Part shown: positions 1-8,869 of the stretch, one piece after another
How the letters are laid out: the number at the start of each line of letters is the position of its first letter
Position numbering within the stretch: position 1 is the first letter of the stretch
Source: Sinomonas cellulolyticus
GTDB lineage: Bacteria > Actinomycetota > Actinomycetes > Actinomycetales > Micrococcaceae
DNA length: 64,000 nt
Direction of reading: 5' to 3'
Assembly: GCF_014656475.1 (NCBI RefSeq)
Contig: NZ_BNCM01000006.1
Coordinates: 186,001 to 250,000, forward strand
The notes under the pieces: generated by a model
What the model was told of the DNA's origin: nothing
Seen by the model: the letters and a program-made list of their open reading frames with translations, nothing else
The model's database searches: none
Made by a program: the position numbers and the translations under genes

Positions 1-921
1 GGGCCCTCCGCGTCGCTGCCCGTGATGGAGGGCAAGAGCGCCCTGTTCAAGACCTTCGGCGGCCTGGACTCGATCCCGATCGTGCTGGACACCACCGACG
101 TGGACGAGATCGTCGAGACCATCGTCCGCATCGCTCCGAGCTTCGGCGCCGTGAACCTCGAGGACGTCTCCGCGCCGCGCTGCTTCGAGCTCGAGGCCAA
201 GCTCATCGAGGCCCTCGACATGCCCGTGATGCACGATGACCAGCACGGGACCGCCGTCGTGGTCCTCGCCGCGCTCACCAACGCCGCCAAGGTGGTGGGC
301 AAGGAGCTCGCCGGGCTCAAGGCCGTCATTGCCGGCGCGGGCGCGGCGGGCATCGCCATCGCCGAGATCCTCCTCGCCACCGGACTCACGGACGTGGTCC
401 TGCTGGACTCCAAGGGCGCCATCCACGCCGGCCGACCGGATCTGGACAAGCCGCGCAACGCCATGAAGGCCGAGTACGCGGCCCGCACCAACCCGCGGGG
501 CGTCACCGGCGGGACGGCGGAGGCCCTCGCGGGGGCGGACGTCTTCATCGGCGTCTCCTCCTCCACGGTGCCCGAGGAGCACCTCGCCGGGATGGCCGAC
601 GGCGCGATCGTCTTCGCGCTGTCGAATCCGGATCCGGAGGTGGCGCCCGACGTCGCGCGCCGGCACGCTGCCGTCGTCGCCACCGGGCGCAGCGACTTCC
701 CGAACCAGATCAACAACGTCCTCGCGTTCCCCGGCATCTTCCGCGGCGCCCTGGACGCGGGCGCGCGCCGCATCACCCCGGCGATGAAGATCGCGGCCGC
801 TGGGGCGATCGCCGAGCTGGCCGAGGACAAGCTCTCCGCGGCCTACATCGTGCCCAGCCCCCTCGACCCGCGGGTAGCGCCCGCTGTCACCGCCGCGGTG
901 ATTCGGGCGGCGGGCTCCTAG
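1..921 (+). CDS. NAD(P)-dependent malic enzyme, C-terminal part (5' end outside window)
   Basis: The frame is open to the first base of the window, so the gene begins upstream; the visible part is about 306 codons. It oxidatively decarboxylates malate to pyruvate in the cytosol. Seen directly: the malic-enzyme stretch PVMEGKSALFK at the very start, SFGAVNLEDVSAP, the metal/active-site region MPVMHDDQHGTAVVVLAAL, then the NAD-binding glycine motif GAGAAGIA, and a C-terminal FALSNPDPEV block followed by GRSDFPNQINNVLAFPGIF. These are hallmark malic-enzyme motifs in the expected order. The ATG at 25 is internal, not a start. The choice of NAD or NADP cannot be decided from this part. Confidence 0.95.
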   Translation, partial: GPSASLPVMEGKSALFKTFGGLDSIPIVLDTTDVDEIVETIVRIAPSFGAVNLEDVSAPRCFELEAKLIEALDMPVMHDDQHGTAVVVLAALTNAAKVVGKELAGLKAVIAGAGAAGIAIAEILLATGLTDVVLLDSKGAIHAGRPDLDKPRNAMKAEYAARTNPRGVTGGTAEALAGADVFIGVSSSTVPEEHLAGMADGAIVFALSNPDPEVAPDVARRHAAVVATGRSDFPNQINNVLAFPGIFRGALDAGARRITPAMKIAAAGAIAELAEDKLSAAYIVPSPLDPRVAPAVTAAVIRAAGS

Positions 922-978
922 ACCGGTCCCGGCGTCCGGCTCCGGGCCTCTGCTCGTGACCTCTGGCAGGATGGCCGC

Positions 979-1482
979 GTGGACACCAGCATCCTCGCGG
1001 CCCTCCTGTGCGGCCTGGCCCTCGCCGTCTCTCTCACGGGCATCATCGTCCCGGTGCTGCCCGGCAGCATCCTCGGCCTGCTGGCGCTGCTCGAGTGGGC
1101 CCTGTTCGGCGGGGCCGGCTGGGGAGGCTGGCTCGTGTTCGCGGTGGGCGGGGTCCTGTTCGCCTGCGGCATGGCCTCCTCGGCCGTCCTCACCGGGCGC
1201 CGGCTCAGGCAGCGTGCCATCCCGAGTCGATCTGTCGTGGTCGGCGCGGCGCTGGCGATCGTGGGCATGTTCATCATCCCCGTGGTCGGGCTCGTGGCCG
1301 GCTTCGCGCTCGGGCTCCTGCTGAGCGAATGGCAGCGGACGGGGCACCTGCGCGGCGCCGCCTCATCGTCGTGGGCGGCGCTCAAGGCCACCGGCCTCGG
1401 CATCCTCGTCGAGTTCGGGTTCGCCTGCGCCGCGGCCACCGTGTGGGTGATCGGCATGTGGGTCCACTTCGCGACCCGATGA
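979..1482 (+). CDS. DUF456 family membrane protein
   Basis: A 167-residue, very hydrophobic protein with four to five predicted membrane spans. The pattern of paired glycine-rich helices (GIIVPVLPGSILGLLALLEWAL near residues 21-42, and VVGAALAIVGMFIIPVVGLVAGFALG near 86-112) fits the DUF456 family, whose function is unknown. The GTG at 979 is the start; a GCAGG run about 10 bases upstream can act as ribosome binding site. It follows the malic enzyme by 57 bp on the same strand and could be read through from it. Family assignment is by pattern, not by search. Confidence 0.75.
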   Translation: MDTSILAALLCGLALAVSLTGIIVPVLPGSILGLLALLEWALFGGAGWGGWLVFAVGGVLFACGMASSAVLTGRRLRQRAIPSRSVVVGAALAIVGMFIIPVVGLVAGFALGLLLSEWQRTGHLRGAASSSWAALKATGLGILVEFGFACAAATVWVIGMWVHFATR

Positions 1483-1523
1483 GGACGGCAGGGGAAGGGA
1501 GGGTCCCAGCGGAGATGGTTAGC

Positions 1524-2504
1524 ATGGTGGGCATGGCTTCCGGCGAGCTGGGCCGCCAGCCCTCGTTCCACGACACCCGCGACCTCACGCCCTTCCGCAG
1601 CGCGCAGGTCTATGCCCCCGTGCGCGGCATGGGCCGCAGGCTCGCCCAGAGGATGGCCGTCCGGGTGCGGGCGCCGCGCCTGAGGCCGTTCGCCTCCAAG
1701 GTAGAGAAGCAGGTCCACGCGGCCGTGTTCGTCCACGGCGAGCCCGAGCGGCTCGTCCTCCTGGCCCGCGCCCACCCCGGCTGGTCAGGGCTCTGCTACG
1801 TGATGGCCGGCATGCATGCGTACCGGTCCCACCACCACGCCCAGGCGGCCGAACTCCTGGCGCGGGGAATCGCCAGCGCGAGCGACCGGGCAGCCACGGC
1901 GTTCGCCACCGAATACCTCGGCGGCATCCGGCACTGGATCGAGGTCTCCGAGGGGGTCGAGGTGGAGACGGTCTTCAGCGAGGAGGCGGTGTGCCTCGCG
2001 CTGGCCCACAGTCTGCGGGAGATCGGCCGTCCCGAGGAGGCAGTCTCGGTGCTCGCCCCGCTGCCGCCCTCGCTCCCCGCAGCCCTGGCGGCCTGCCGGC
2101 TGGCCGAGGTGCTCGGACGGCCCCTCGAGATCGTCGCCCGCACCGAGGGCCTCACGAACGCGAGCGACCTCGCCGCCGCGCTGCTCGTGCTGCGGGCCCG
2201 GGCCTTGCGCGAACTGGGCCGCCGCGACGACGCCCAGGCCGCCGTGCGTGAGGCGCTGCGACGCCGCCGCACCTCGTTCGCAGTGAAGAATGCCGCTGCG
2301 ACCGAGCGCGCCCTGCTCATGCTCGGCATGGGGCGCCGGGGCCGGGGAGGCGCTTCCGGGGCACGCGGCCGCGCCGCTGCCTCGCCGTCGTCGGCCTTCG
2401 AGGAGCTGCGTGAGGCCGGCAAGGCGAGGCGCGCCCTCGACGCCCGAGCGCGCGAACGCTGGCTGCGCGACTTCGAGGACCTCGATCGCGAGGCGGACGA
2501 CTAG
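1524..2504 (+). CDS. Hypothetical helical-repeat (TPR-like) protein
   Basis: A predicted cytosolic protein of 326 residues, rich in Ala, Arg and Leu, with repeated amphipathic helices (for example HHHAQAAELLARGIASA, LAHSLREIGRPEEAVSVL and ARALRELGRRDDAQAAVREAL). The REIGRPEEAVSVL and RELGRRDDAQAAV stretches have the spacing of tetratricopeptide helices, so a scaffold role is possible; no catalytic motif is visible. ATG triplets lie at 1515, 1524 and 1533; I chose 1524 because a GGAG at 1511-1514 sits nine bases upstream. The C-terminus is basic and Gly/Arg-rich, then acidic. I do not recognise a named family. Confidence 0.7.
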   Translation: MVGMASGELGRQPSFHDTRDLTPFRSAQVYAPVRGMGRRLAQRMAVRVRAPRLRPFASKVEKQVHAAVFVHGEPERLVLLARAHPGWSGLCYVMAGMHAYRSHHHAQAAELLARGIASASDRAATAFATEYLGGIRHWIEVSEGVEVETVFSEEAVCLALAHSLREIGRPEEAVSVLAPLPPSLPAALAACRLAEVLGRPLEIVARTEGLTNASDLAAALLVLRARALRELGRRDDAQAAVREALRRRRTSFAVKNAAATERALLMLGMGRRGRGGASGARGRAAASPSSAFEELREAGKARRALDARARERWLRDFEDLDREADD

Positions 2505-2554
2505 TCACCCTCGCAGGGAGGCCAGACTCGGGGCGGCTCAGTGGTGAGGGCTCC

Positions 2555-3058
2555 CTACGCCCCTGGCCCCGTCCCCTCCCGGCCCTCGGCGAGAAGCGGA
2601 CCGGTGCGGTACGGGATGACGGTGCGCAGGATCATCCGGGTCGACGTGCGTCTGATCCCCGGGCACAGGCGGATCTCCTCCGAGACCCGGTAGAGGTCGT
2701 CGGGGCTCGTGGCCACGACGCGGATGAGCAGGTCCGTATCGCCTGCCGGGGCGAGGCATTCGAGGACCTCGGGGATGCCGCCCAGAGCGGCGATCGCCTC
2801 GTCGATGTGGCTCTGGTCGAGCTCGGCGCTGACCTCGGCGAGGACTCCCCGGCCCAATGACTCGGGGTGCACCCGAGTGCTGTTCGCCCGGAGGACGCCG
2901 CTCGCCGTCATGCGTTCGAGCCGGGACTGCACCGTGCCGCGGGCGAGCCCGAGGCGCTGGGCGAGCACCATGACGGGTGCCCTCGGATCATCGTCCAAGG
3001 CGAGCAGGATCCGCCGGTCTGTCGGGTCAAGCTGCTGCGATCTGACCACTCCTTCCAT
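2555..3058 (-). CDS. Lrp/AsnC-family transcriptional regulator
   Basis: A 167-residue regulator with the usual two-part layout: an N-terminal winged HTH (LDPTDRRILLALDDDPRAP, then AQRLGLARGTVQSRLERM) followed by a RAM/AsnC ligand-binding domain (VLAEVSAELDQSHIDEAI, CLAPAGDTDLLIRVVATS). Members sense amino acids and often repress or activate transport and catabolic genes. The ATG at 3058 gives a normal AsnC length and leaves the CAATC/GATTG repeats upstream as operator; the in-frame ATG at 3091 would place those repeats inside the gene. It is convergent with the preceding gene. The target genes cannot be read from the sequence. Confidence 0.88.
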   Translation of the reverse strand: MEGVVRSQQLDPTDRRILLALDDDPRAPVMVLAQRLGLARGTVQSRLERMTASGVLRANSTRVHPESLGRGVLAEVSAELDQSHIDEAIAALGGIPEVLECLAPAGDTDLLIRVVATSPDDLYRVSEEIRLCPGIRRTSTRMILRTVIPYRTGPLLAEGREGTGPGA

Positions 3059-3067
3059 CTGCCGTGC

Positions 3068-3086
3068 CAATCGATTGATCAGATTG
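3068..3086. promoter_or_regulatory. Inverted CAATC/GATTG repeats, probable Lrp/AsnC autoregulatory site
   Basis: The perfect palindrome CAATCGATTG at 3068-3077 is followed after ATCA by another GATTG. It lies 10 bp upstream of the chosen AsnC start, the usual place for an autoregulatory operator. It stands out by its AT content against the GC-rich surroundings. Binding by the adjacent regulator is inferred. Confidence 0.45.
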
Positions 3087-3281
3087 ACCATCCTACTGGG
3101 CGTCGGTTGCCAATCCCCCCGGCTTGTTGGTCTGATGATGGCAGACAGCCCAGCGGCCCACCGGCCGGGACGGCGCGGCGACGGCCCGCACGGAACATCC
3201 ACCGGACGGGACCCGAGAGGGCATCAAGCCCCGGCCGCATAGGCAATGCCTGCGGAAGCACCGCGGATGCAGCAGACGAGG

Positions 3282-3309
3282 AAGGCCCGGAGCACGTGCT
3301 CCGGGCCTT
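3282..3309. terminator. Perfect 28-bp palindrome, probable terminator of the minus-strand membrane-protein gene
   Basis: A perfect inverted repeat with 14-base arms (AAGGCCCGGAGCAC and its complement) and no separate loop, so a transcript would fold into a hairpin with a short terminal loop. It lies 43 bp after the stop of the minus-strand gene at 3353-3874 and is flanked by A/T on both ends, as in bidirectional intrinsic terminators. Confidence 0.75.
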
Positions 3310-3352
3310 CTCGCTGGTGGACAGTGGACGCTGGTGGAGTGGATCGGTGCTG

Positions 3353-3874
3353 TCAGCTCGCGCGCCCGACGACGAGCACCGGCTGGGTGCCTGTGTGCGG
3401 GCCCGGGCGGTGGGCGGTGGTGGCCGGCAGTGCGCGGACGACGACTACCGTGGGCTTGGATGCGGGCGCCTTCGCGGGCTGATCGGCGGCGGGCTTCTCC
3501 GCGGCGGCAGGCTGCTCGGCGGCGGCGGGCTGCTCCGGGCGGGCGGGTTTCGCCGCGGGGGCGGGCTGGACCGCCGGGGTGGGCCGGGCCGCGGCCGCCT
3601 CTGCAGCGGCGCGCTGGGCCGCGAGGATGGCATCAGCCTTCGCGACGATGGCCTGACGTGCGTGCTCGGCGCGTGCGTCGGCGACGGCATCTGCCGGTCG
3701 CTGCTCCCTCTTGAGGAGGCGGACGACGCGGGTCACGAGGGACGCGACCCCCTGCCCGGCCCCGGCGATGATGAGCGTGATGAACGTGGCCACAGCCAGG
3801 AAGGCCACGAGGAGACCCCCGATCACAACGGTGCCGACATACACCAGATTGGTCACTGCCAACGCGTCATCCAC
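3353..3874 (-). CDS. Small membrane protein with long Ala/Pro/Lys-rich tail
   Basis: A 173-residue protein with one or two membrane spans near residues 8-38 ([29 protein letters not shown]), a basic amphipathic segment ([11 protein letters not shown]) and an extended tail made of imperfect repeats of the [19 protein letters not shown] type. It starts at GTG 3874 behind a GGAGGAG ribosome site. The low-complexity tail resembles the cytoplasmic or wall-spanning tails of actinobacterial membrane proteins, but no function can be assigned. It is isolated, with its own hairpin terminator. Confidence 0.7.
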   Translation of the reverse strand: MDDALAVTNLVYVGTVVIGGLLVAFLAVATFITLIIAGAGQGVASLVTRVVRLLKREQRPADAVADARAEHARQAIVAKADAILAAQRAAAEAAAARPTPAVQPAPAAKPARPEQPAAAEQPAAAEKPAADQPAKAPASKPTVVVVRALPATTAHRPGPHTGTQPVLVVGRAS

Positions 3875-4073
3875 TGCAACTCCTCCCCAGGATTGGCTGG
3901 CCCTGCAGATCAGCTGGCAACAGCCGCGACCACCATTCTCTCCAGAGGCCCTCGGCGCGCCACAAGCTGGATCGCCAGACGTTGTCGAAAAGCAATGCAG
4001 CCGTTATCGAACGCTACCGCAGCCCCCAGCAGGTCTCGGGAACATCTCGGCGCGGCGCCCGGTTGGCGCCTAT

Positions 4074-5153
4074 GTGACTTCCTCGGCTGCCTCGTCCCCG
4101 TCCGCCCCGTCTGCCGCCCTGCCGGCCCTCTCCATCCTGGACCTCGTCCCGGTGGTGCAGGGCGGCACCGTCGCGAGCGCTCTGGAGGACGCGACGCGGC
4201 TGGCCCGTCTCGCGGAAGACAGTGGCTACCGCCGTCTCTGGTATGCCGAGCACCACAACACCGATGCGCTCGCCTCGAGCTCCACCGCGCTGCTGATCGC
4301 CAACGCGGCGGCCGCGACGTCCACGTTGCGGGTCGGCTCAGGCGGGATCATGCTGCCCAACCACGCGCCGCTCGCCGTTGCCGAGGCCTTCGGCACGCTC
4401 GCGAACCTGTACGGGGACCGCATTGATCTCGGCCTCGGCCGGGCCCCCGGCACGGACCCCCGCACTGCCGCGCTCCTGCGCCGTGGCGCCCGTGAGGACG
4501 GCGAGGCGGTCTTCGCCTCGAACATCCGGCTCCTCGCGTGGTTCTTCGGAGACCAGGAGGACGACGCCGAATCGGTACAGCTCTCAGGGGGCGTCCACGC
4601 CGCCGTCGCGCGCGGGACAGGGGTGCCGCTGTGGGTCCTGGGGAGTTCGACGGCGGGTGCGGCCATCGCGGGCCAGCTGGGCCTGCCGTTCGCGGCCGCA
4701 AGCCATTTCGCACCGTTCCAGCTGAGCGAGGCGATCTGGACCTACCGGCAGATGTTCAACCCGTCGGCGCCGACGGCCCAGATCGCCGAGCCGTACGTCA
4801 TGGCCGGCGCGAACCTCATGGTCGCCCCTACCCGTGAGGAGGCCGAGTTCCTCTTCACGACCCACCAGCAGATGTTCGTCGCAATCCGCCGCGGCACCCG
4901 GGGCCCGCTCCTGCCGCCCGTGCGCGAGATGGACTGGGCTCCGCACGAAGAGCAGATGGCCACGTCCGCCTTGCGCTTCTCGGCGGTGGGCACGCCGGCC
5001 GAGGCGGCAGAGTTCCTGCGGGGCTTCGCCGCCTCCTACGGGGTCGACGAGGTCATCCTCACGGGCTACGCGCACGATCCCGCCGCTCGGGAACGCTCCT
5101 ACCGGCTGCTGGCCGAGGAATGGGCGGCTTCCCCCTCGCACCTGCTCAGCTGA
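4074..5153 (+). CDS. Luciferase-like (LLM class) flavin-dependent oxidoreductase
   Basis: A soluble 359-residue protein of the bacterial luciferase-like superfamily, which uses reduced FMN (or F420 in relatives) for oxygenation. Seen motifs: [16 protein letters not shown] at the N-terminus, [35 protein letters not shown], the conserved [13 protein letters not shown], and [14 protein letters not shown] near the C-terminus. The AEHH and [10 protein letters not shown] motifs define the MsnO8-like subgroup of the family. The GTG at 4074 is chosen as start because upstream codons in this frame show no family similarity. The substrate is unknown. Its stop is 16 bp from the convergent HAD gene. Confidence 0.88.
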   Translation: MTSSAASSPSAPSAALPALSILDLVPVVQGGTVASALEDATRLARLAEDSGYRRLWYAEHHNTDALASSSTALLIANAAAATSTLRVGSGGIMLPNHAPLAVAEAFGTLANLYGDRIDLGLGRAPGTDPRTAALLRRGAREDGEAVFASNIRLLAWFFGDQEDDAESVQLSGGVHAAVARGTGVPLWVLGSSTAGAAIAGQLGLPFAAASHFAPFQLSEAIWTYRQMFNPSAPTAQIAEPYVMAGANLMVAPTREEAEFLFTTHQQMFVAIRRGTRGPLLPPVREMDWAPHEEQMATSALRFSAVGTPAEAAEFLRGFAASYGVDEVILTGYAHDPAARERSYRLLAEEWAASPSHLLS

Positions 5154-5169
5154 GCAGGGCCGGGCGCCC

Positions 5170-6066
5170 TCACACCCTGTTCAGCTCACCGCTCCCGGGG
5201 CGGGGGAGGGCCGCTCCGACGGCCGCCTCGAGCGCCGCCGCCAGGATCTCCTGGCCTGCCCGCACGCCTCGCGACGGCGTGACGCGCACGTGCGGACGCT
5301 CGTAGCCGGCGGCCTCGAGCTCGCCGTGGCGGGGCCGCAGCGCGACATCTGCCATCTCGAGCAGCCCCTGGTCCAGGAGGGAGTCGCCCGCGGTGATGAG
5401 GGTGTCCGTGCCGGCCCGGCGCATGACCTCCGCGACCGCCGCCTCCTTGGTCACGGCCGCGGGGACGCAGTACAGCTTGCGGCCCTGCAGCGAGACGACC
5501 CAGCCTCGCTCCGCGCACCAGTCCGTGAGCTGCTCGACGAACCCTTCGGGCAGCTCGGTGCGCTCCACGATCGCGTACGCGAACAGGTCCTCGGCCGTGC
5601 GGACGCGCAGTACCCCGGGAGCGGGCCCCGCGGCCAGTCGGTCGAGGATCTCGCCCAGCGGTGCGGAGCCGCGCACGACGGCGCCGCGAACCCGGGCGGC
5701 CCACCGGGCGTCGGGCTTCCCCTCGGTCAGGAGCACGCCGCCGTTCGTGGTGATGGCATAGCGGGTTCGCGGGAGGTGGATGCGGCGGAACTGCGCCTCG
5801 GTGCGTGTGGTGACGGGCACGAAGACCGCATGGGAGAGGAGCTCGTGCAGCAGCTCCTCGGCCTCCCGCGTCATGTAGCTCAGGGGTTGGCCCTCGTAGA
5901 GCTCGCTCACCACGAGCCGCGGGGCCTCGTCCCGGGAGGCCTCGGGGTCGAGCCAGAGGGCCTTCGCCGAGTAGACCAGGGTCCGGTCGAGGTCGCAGGC
6001 GACGACCGGCCGCGCCGTGCGCGTGCCGTCAGGCCGCGCGCCCTCAGACCGCATGCCCTCAGACAT
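5170..6066 (-). CDS. HAD-superfamily phosphatase of the ter metabolite cluster
   Basis: A 298-residue hydrolase of the haloacid dehalogenase superfamily. HAD motif I is VACDLDRTLVYS (nucleophile and acid Asp at residues 25 and 27), motif II is PVTTRTEAQF, and motif IV is ITAGDSLLDQGLL; the long cap between them resembles sucrose-phosphate-phosphatase-like (C2 cap) enzymes. It starts at ATG 6066, overlapping the stop of the upstream fused PRTase gene by eight bases (ATGTCTGA), so the two are translationally coupled. Genes of this type accompany PRTase/TRSP and CitE-like genes in ter stress clusters (Anantharaman, Iyer and Aravind), where they are predicted to act on a nucleoside-like metabolite. 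Confidence 0.85.
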   Translation of the reverse strand: MSEGMRSEGARPDGTRTARPVVACDLDRTLVYSAKALWLDPEASRDEAPRLVVSELYEGQPLSYMTREAEELLHELLSHAVFVPVTTRTEAQFRRIHLPRTRYAITTNGGVLLTEGKPDARWAARVRGAVVRGSAPLGEILDRLAAGPAPGVLRVRTAEDLFAYAIVERTELPEGFVEQLTDWCAERGWVVSLQGRKLYCVPAAVTKEAAVAEVMRRAGTDTLITAGDSLLDQGLLEMADVALRPRHGELEAAGYERPHVRVTPSRGVRAGQEILAAALEAAVGAALPRPGSGELNRV

Positions 6067-8869
6067 CGAGCACCGTCCGCCCGTCGGCTCCGGTAGCGCC
6101 GGCAGTGTGCACGGGGTGGATGAGGCCGACGCAGCTGTACGGGAGGCCCTCGACCGGTTCCACCGGCACGCCCCGCTGGGCTGCCAGAAGCAGCACATGG
6201 GCGAGGTCGCCGCTGCGGAGGCGCCCGGCGTCGTCCCTCGCAAGCAGCTCCGGACGCGCCAGCACCTTCCACGGCACGCGCCGCAGCAGCACGCGCGTGG
6301 TCTCGCCGACGCCGGGCTTGACCAGGTTCACGGCGTTCTGGACCGGGCCGAGGCCGTGCTCGCGTGCGATCGCCTCCACGGCGCGCCAGCCCGCCCAGGC
6401 CGGCTCGCCGGGCGGGGCCGGGGGCGCCGGCCGGACCTCAGGGAAGCAGGCCGCCACGGTGTCCACGAACTCGTTCGAGACGTCCCGGCCCGCGAGCTCC
6501 CGGTAGAACTTCGCGCCGTGGAGATCGTGCGGCCCAATCAGGTGACGGTTGAACACCGTGCGGGAGACGAGCCCTGAGACCGTCGAGTTCAGGCACGCCG
6601 ACGGGATGAGGAAATCGTCCCGCGTGCCGAAGACCCGCACGCAGTGGCCCGGGTCGGCGAGCACGGCCAGCTCGGGGGAGATGCCTGCGGAGCCGGTGGG
6701 CTCCGCTGCGTTGAGCTCCGCTGCGTTGAATTCCGCTGCGTTGAATTCCGCTGTGTTGAATTCCGCTATCGCGGAGGCGAGCTCCCTCGCGATCGCTCCC
6801 TTGCCCGTCCAGCCGTCCACGAACATGATCTGCTCCGGACGGTGCCGCGTCAGCAGCCACCGCAGCGCGTTCCGGTCGATCCCGAGCCCGCGCACAATGC
6901 TCATGGTGTAGTGCGGCACGTCGAGCCCGTGCGCGTGCTGGGCCCAGCGGCGCATGAGCACGCCGACCGGTGTGCCAGCCCGTGCGAGCGAGACCAGCAC
7001 GGGCTCGCCGCTCCGGAGGGCGAGGACCTGCTCGGTGACGTCCGCGACCGCGGCGGCGATGCGGTGCTTCGACTCGTCCAGCGCCGCGTGGAAGAGGGCC
7101 TGGTACTCCTCGCTCGGCTCGTACTCCTGGGGAAGCGACTCGGCGTAGCTCGCGCGCCCCGACTGGATCGCCGCCTCCCGCTCGTGCGCCGGGGCCTCGA
7201 GCCGCGCCCCCGAGAGGTCCTTGAGGAGCCACCCGACGTCCTGCGGCGGATAGGAGCCGAAGCTGCCGGGCCCGGTGCCGCCGCGCAGCGGTTCCGGGTA
7301 GGGCGGCGCCGCCTCGAGCCGGAGCACGACGACGGCGCGCGCCACGCGTGCGAGCGCCTCGGTGACGCTCGGCTCGCCGGCGCCCCCCTGCGTGGCGAGC
7401 CGCGCTCCCTGGGTCCCCGGCTCGGGCACGTAGACGATGGCATCGAAGGGCTCATCGCCTGCAACGTTGTAGGCATAGCGGATTCCCGTCCCCGGGCCCC
7501 CGTCGATCGCGTCGTCATGGGAGGCGAAGGAGGCGGCCGAGCGGATCGCGTAGCCGGGCTCGTCATGGACGTGCACGGGGGAGCGGGTGGTCGAGGAGAA
7601 GAGGGTCCTGGGGTAGTCGGCCCTGAGCCTGTCCGCGATCGCCAGAGGCAGCGCGAGGTGCTCCTCGGCGCCGAGGACGAGGACGCGGGCAGCCCTGGGG
7701 ATGCCGGCCTCCGCGAGCCCGGCAGCCGCCGCGCGGGCGGCGGGTGCGGCGCGCTCCGAGAGCCGCGTGCCGTGCTGCCCCGAGGTGTCGACGCCGAACC
7801 GGGCGCTCCGGATGGCGACCCCGTCCCCGATGCCGCGCTGGGCCAGGTGGCCGCCGTGGCCGGGAGGCGCGGCGCCGGCCCGGGGGCGGCGCGCCGCGCC
7901 CGGCGCAGCGCCTGACCCCTCCGCGAGCCACGCGGCGGCCCGTTCGAGGGCCTCGGGCGGCACCTCGATGCACCCCTCGCCCAGAGCCACAACGTCCAGG
8001 CCGCATCCCAGCTCCTCGGCGAGCCGGCGGAACGCGGTACGGTCCTCGTCAGAACGCAGGTCCACGAGTGCGGCGACCACGTACCGCCGGTGTCCTCGCG
8101 CACCGCCGGAGGGGGCGCCGTCGTGCGCCCCGGCAGGACCGGCCGCGCCCTGGCGGACGAGCCATGCCGCGTGCAGGGCGCGCACCGTGTTCAGCACGGT
8201 GCGGCCCGTGGAGAGCTCGTCGTCGACGAGGACCACGGTGCCCGCCCGCGCGAGCCGCTCCGGATCGCTCGGGACGAGCGCGTGGCCCGTGGCGTGCGAG
8301 TGCTCCTCCTCGAACCCGCCGAGGGGCCGCACCGGCGTCGCGATCCGCGTCGAGTGGACGTAGTACGAGCCCAGGTACTCCGCGACGAGGTGCCCCAGAC
8401 CCGTGGCGGTCTCGGCGTAGCCGAGGGTCGCGACGTCGAGGCCCGCTGCCGGCGGCACCTCCGGCAGCGGCAGGATCTCGGGCCGATCAGGTGACCCGCC
8501 GGCGGCCGCATCGCACGCCAGCCAGCGGCGGACCCTCTCGGCCGCCTCCTCCAGGCCTGCCGCCCCGCCCGGCTGCGGCAGTCCCAGCCGGTGCGCCACG
8601 GCCGCCCCCAGAAGCCTGCCTGCGCCGATCGCGAGGCCGGGAGCAGTCGGGAGGTGCTTGGCGAGCACGCGCGAGACGAGCAGCTGGGCGCGCTTGGGGT
8701 TGCGCCGCACGGCGAGGCCCACGAGGGCGTCCACGGACAGGAGGCTGCCGGGCGCCGTCGTGATCCGGATGCCCAGGCGTTCGCGCACGACGGCGCCGGG
8801 CCACCCGGGCGTGCCGGCCCTGCGCTCCTCGTCCTCGGGCTCCCGCACACGGGAGTCGGTCTGCGTCAC
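6059..8869 (-). CDS. Four-domain fusion: PRTase_2, TRSP, StiP/PRTase_1-like and PELOTA-like protein of the ter cluster
   Basis: A 936-residue protein. Residues about 35-240 form a phosphoribosyltransferase-like domain with a clear PRPP-binding motif, VVLVDDELSTGRT (212-224). Residues about 265-520 form the TRSP domain, with its name-giving motif in STTRSPVHVHDE (426-437). Residues about 535-805 resemble StiP/PRTase_1, with a second PRPP-type loop FVDGWTGKG (683-691). The end (about 845-925) has the GVGETTRVLLRRVPW stretch typical of the PELOTA-like RNA-binding domain. In most clusters the PRTase_2-TRSP and StiP parts are separate genes. The start GTG overlaps the lyase stop as GTGA. A pentapeptide repeat interrupts the StiP part at residues 702-722. 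Predicted role: making a ribosylated stress metabolite; unproven. Confidence 0.82.
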   Translation of the reverse strand: MTQTDSRVREPEDEERRAGTPGWPGAVVRERLGIRITTAPGSLLSVDALVGLAVRRNPKRAQLLVSRVLAKHLPTAPGLAIGAGRLLGAAVAHRLGLPQPGGAAGLEEAAERVRRWLACDAAAGGSPDRPEILPLPEVPPAAGLDVATLGYAETATGLGHLVAEYLGSYYVHSTRIATPVRPLGGFEEEHSHATGHALVPSDPERLARAGTVVLVDDELSTGRTVLNTVRALHAAWLVRQGAAGPAGAHDGAPSGGARGHRRYVVAALVDLRSDEDRTAFRRLAEELGCGLDVVALGEGCIEVPPEALERAAAWLAEGSGAAPGAARRPRAGAAPPGHGGHLAQRGIGDGVAIRSARFGVDTSGQHGTRLSERAAPAARAAAAGLAEAGIPRAARVLVLGAEEHLALPLAIADRLRADYPRTLFSSTTRSPVHVHDEPGYAIRSAASFASHDDAIDGGPGTGIRYAYNVAGDEPFDAIVYVPEPGTQGARLATQGGAGEPSVTEALARVARAVVVLRLEAAPPYPEPLRGGTGPGSFGSYPPQDVGWLLKDLSGARLEAPAHEREAAIQSGRASYAESLPQEYEPSEEYQALFHAALDESKHRIAAAVADVTEQVLALRSGEPVLVSLARAGTPVGVLMRRWAQHAHGLDVPHYTMSIVRGLGIDRNALRWLLTRHRPEQIMFVDGWTGKGAIARELASAIAEFNTAEFNAAEFNAAELNAAEPTGSAGISPELAVLADPGHCVRVFGTRDDFLIPSACLNSTVSGLVSRTVFNRHLIGPHDLHGAKFYRELAGRDVSNEFVDTVAACFPEVRPAPPAPPGEPAWAGWRAVEAIAREHGLGPVQNAVNLVKPGVGETTRVLLRRVPWKVLARPELLARDDAGRLRSGDLAHVLLLAAQRGVPVEPVEGLPYSCVGLIHPVHTAGATGADGRTVLDV
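6701..6770. repeat. 15-bp tandem repeat inside the fused PRTase gene (about 4.6 copies)
   Basis: Units of the form TTCCGCTGCGTTGAA begin at 6701, 6716, 6731 and 6746, with a partial fifth copy. On the coding strand they add in-frame AEFNA-type pentapeptides right after the second PRPP-like loop. The length is a multiple of three, so copy-number change keeps the frame. Confidence 0.9.
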
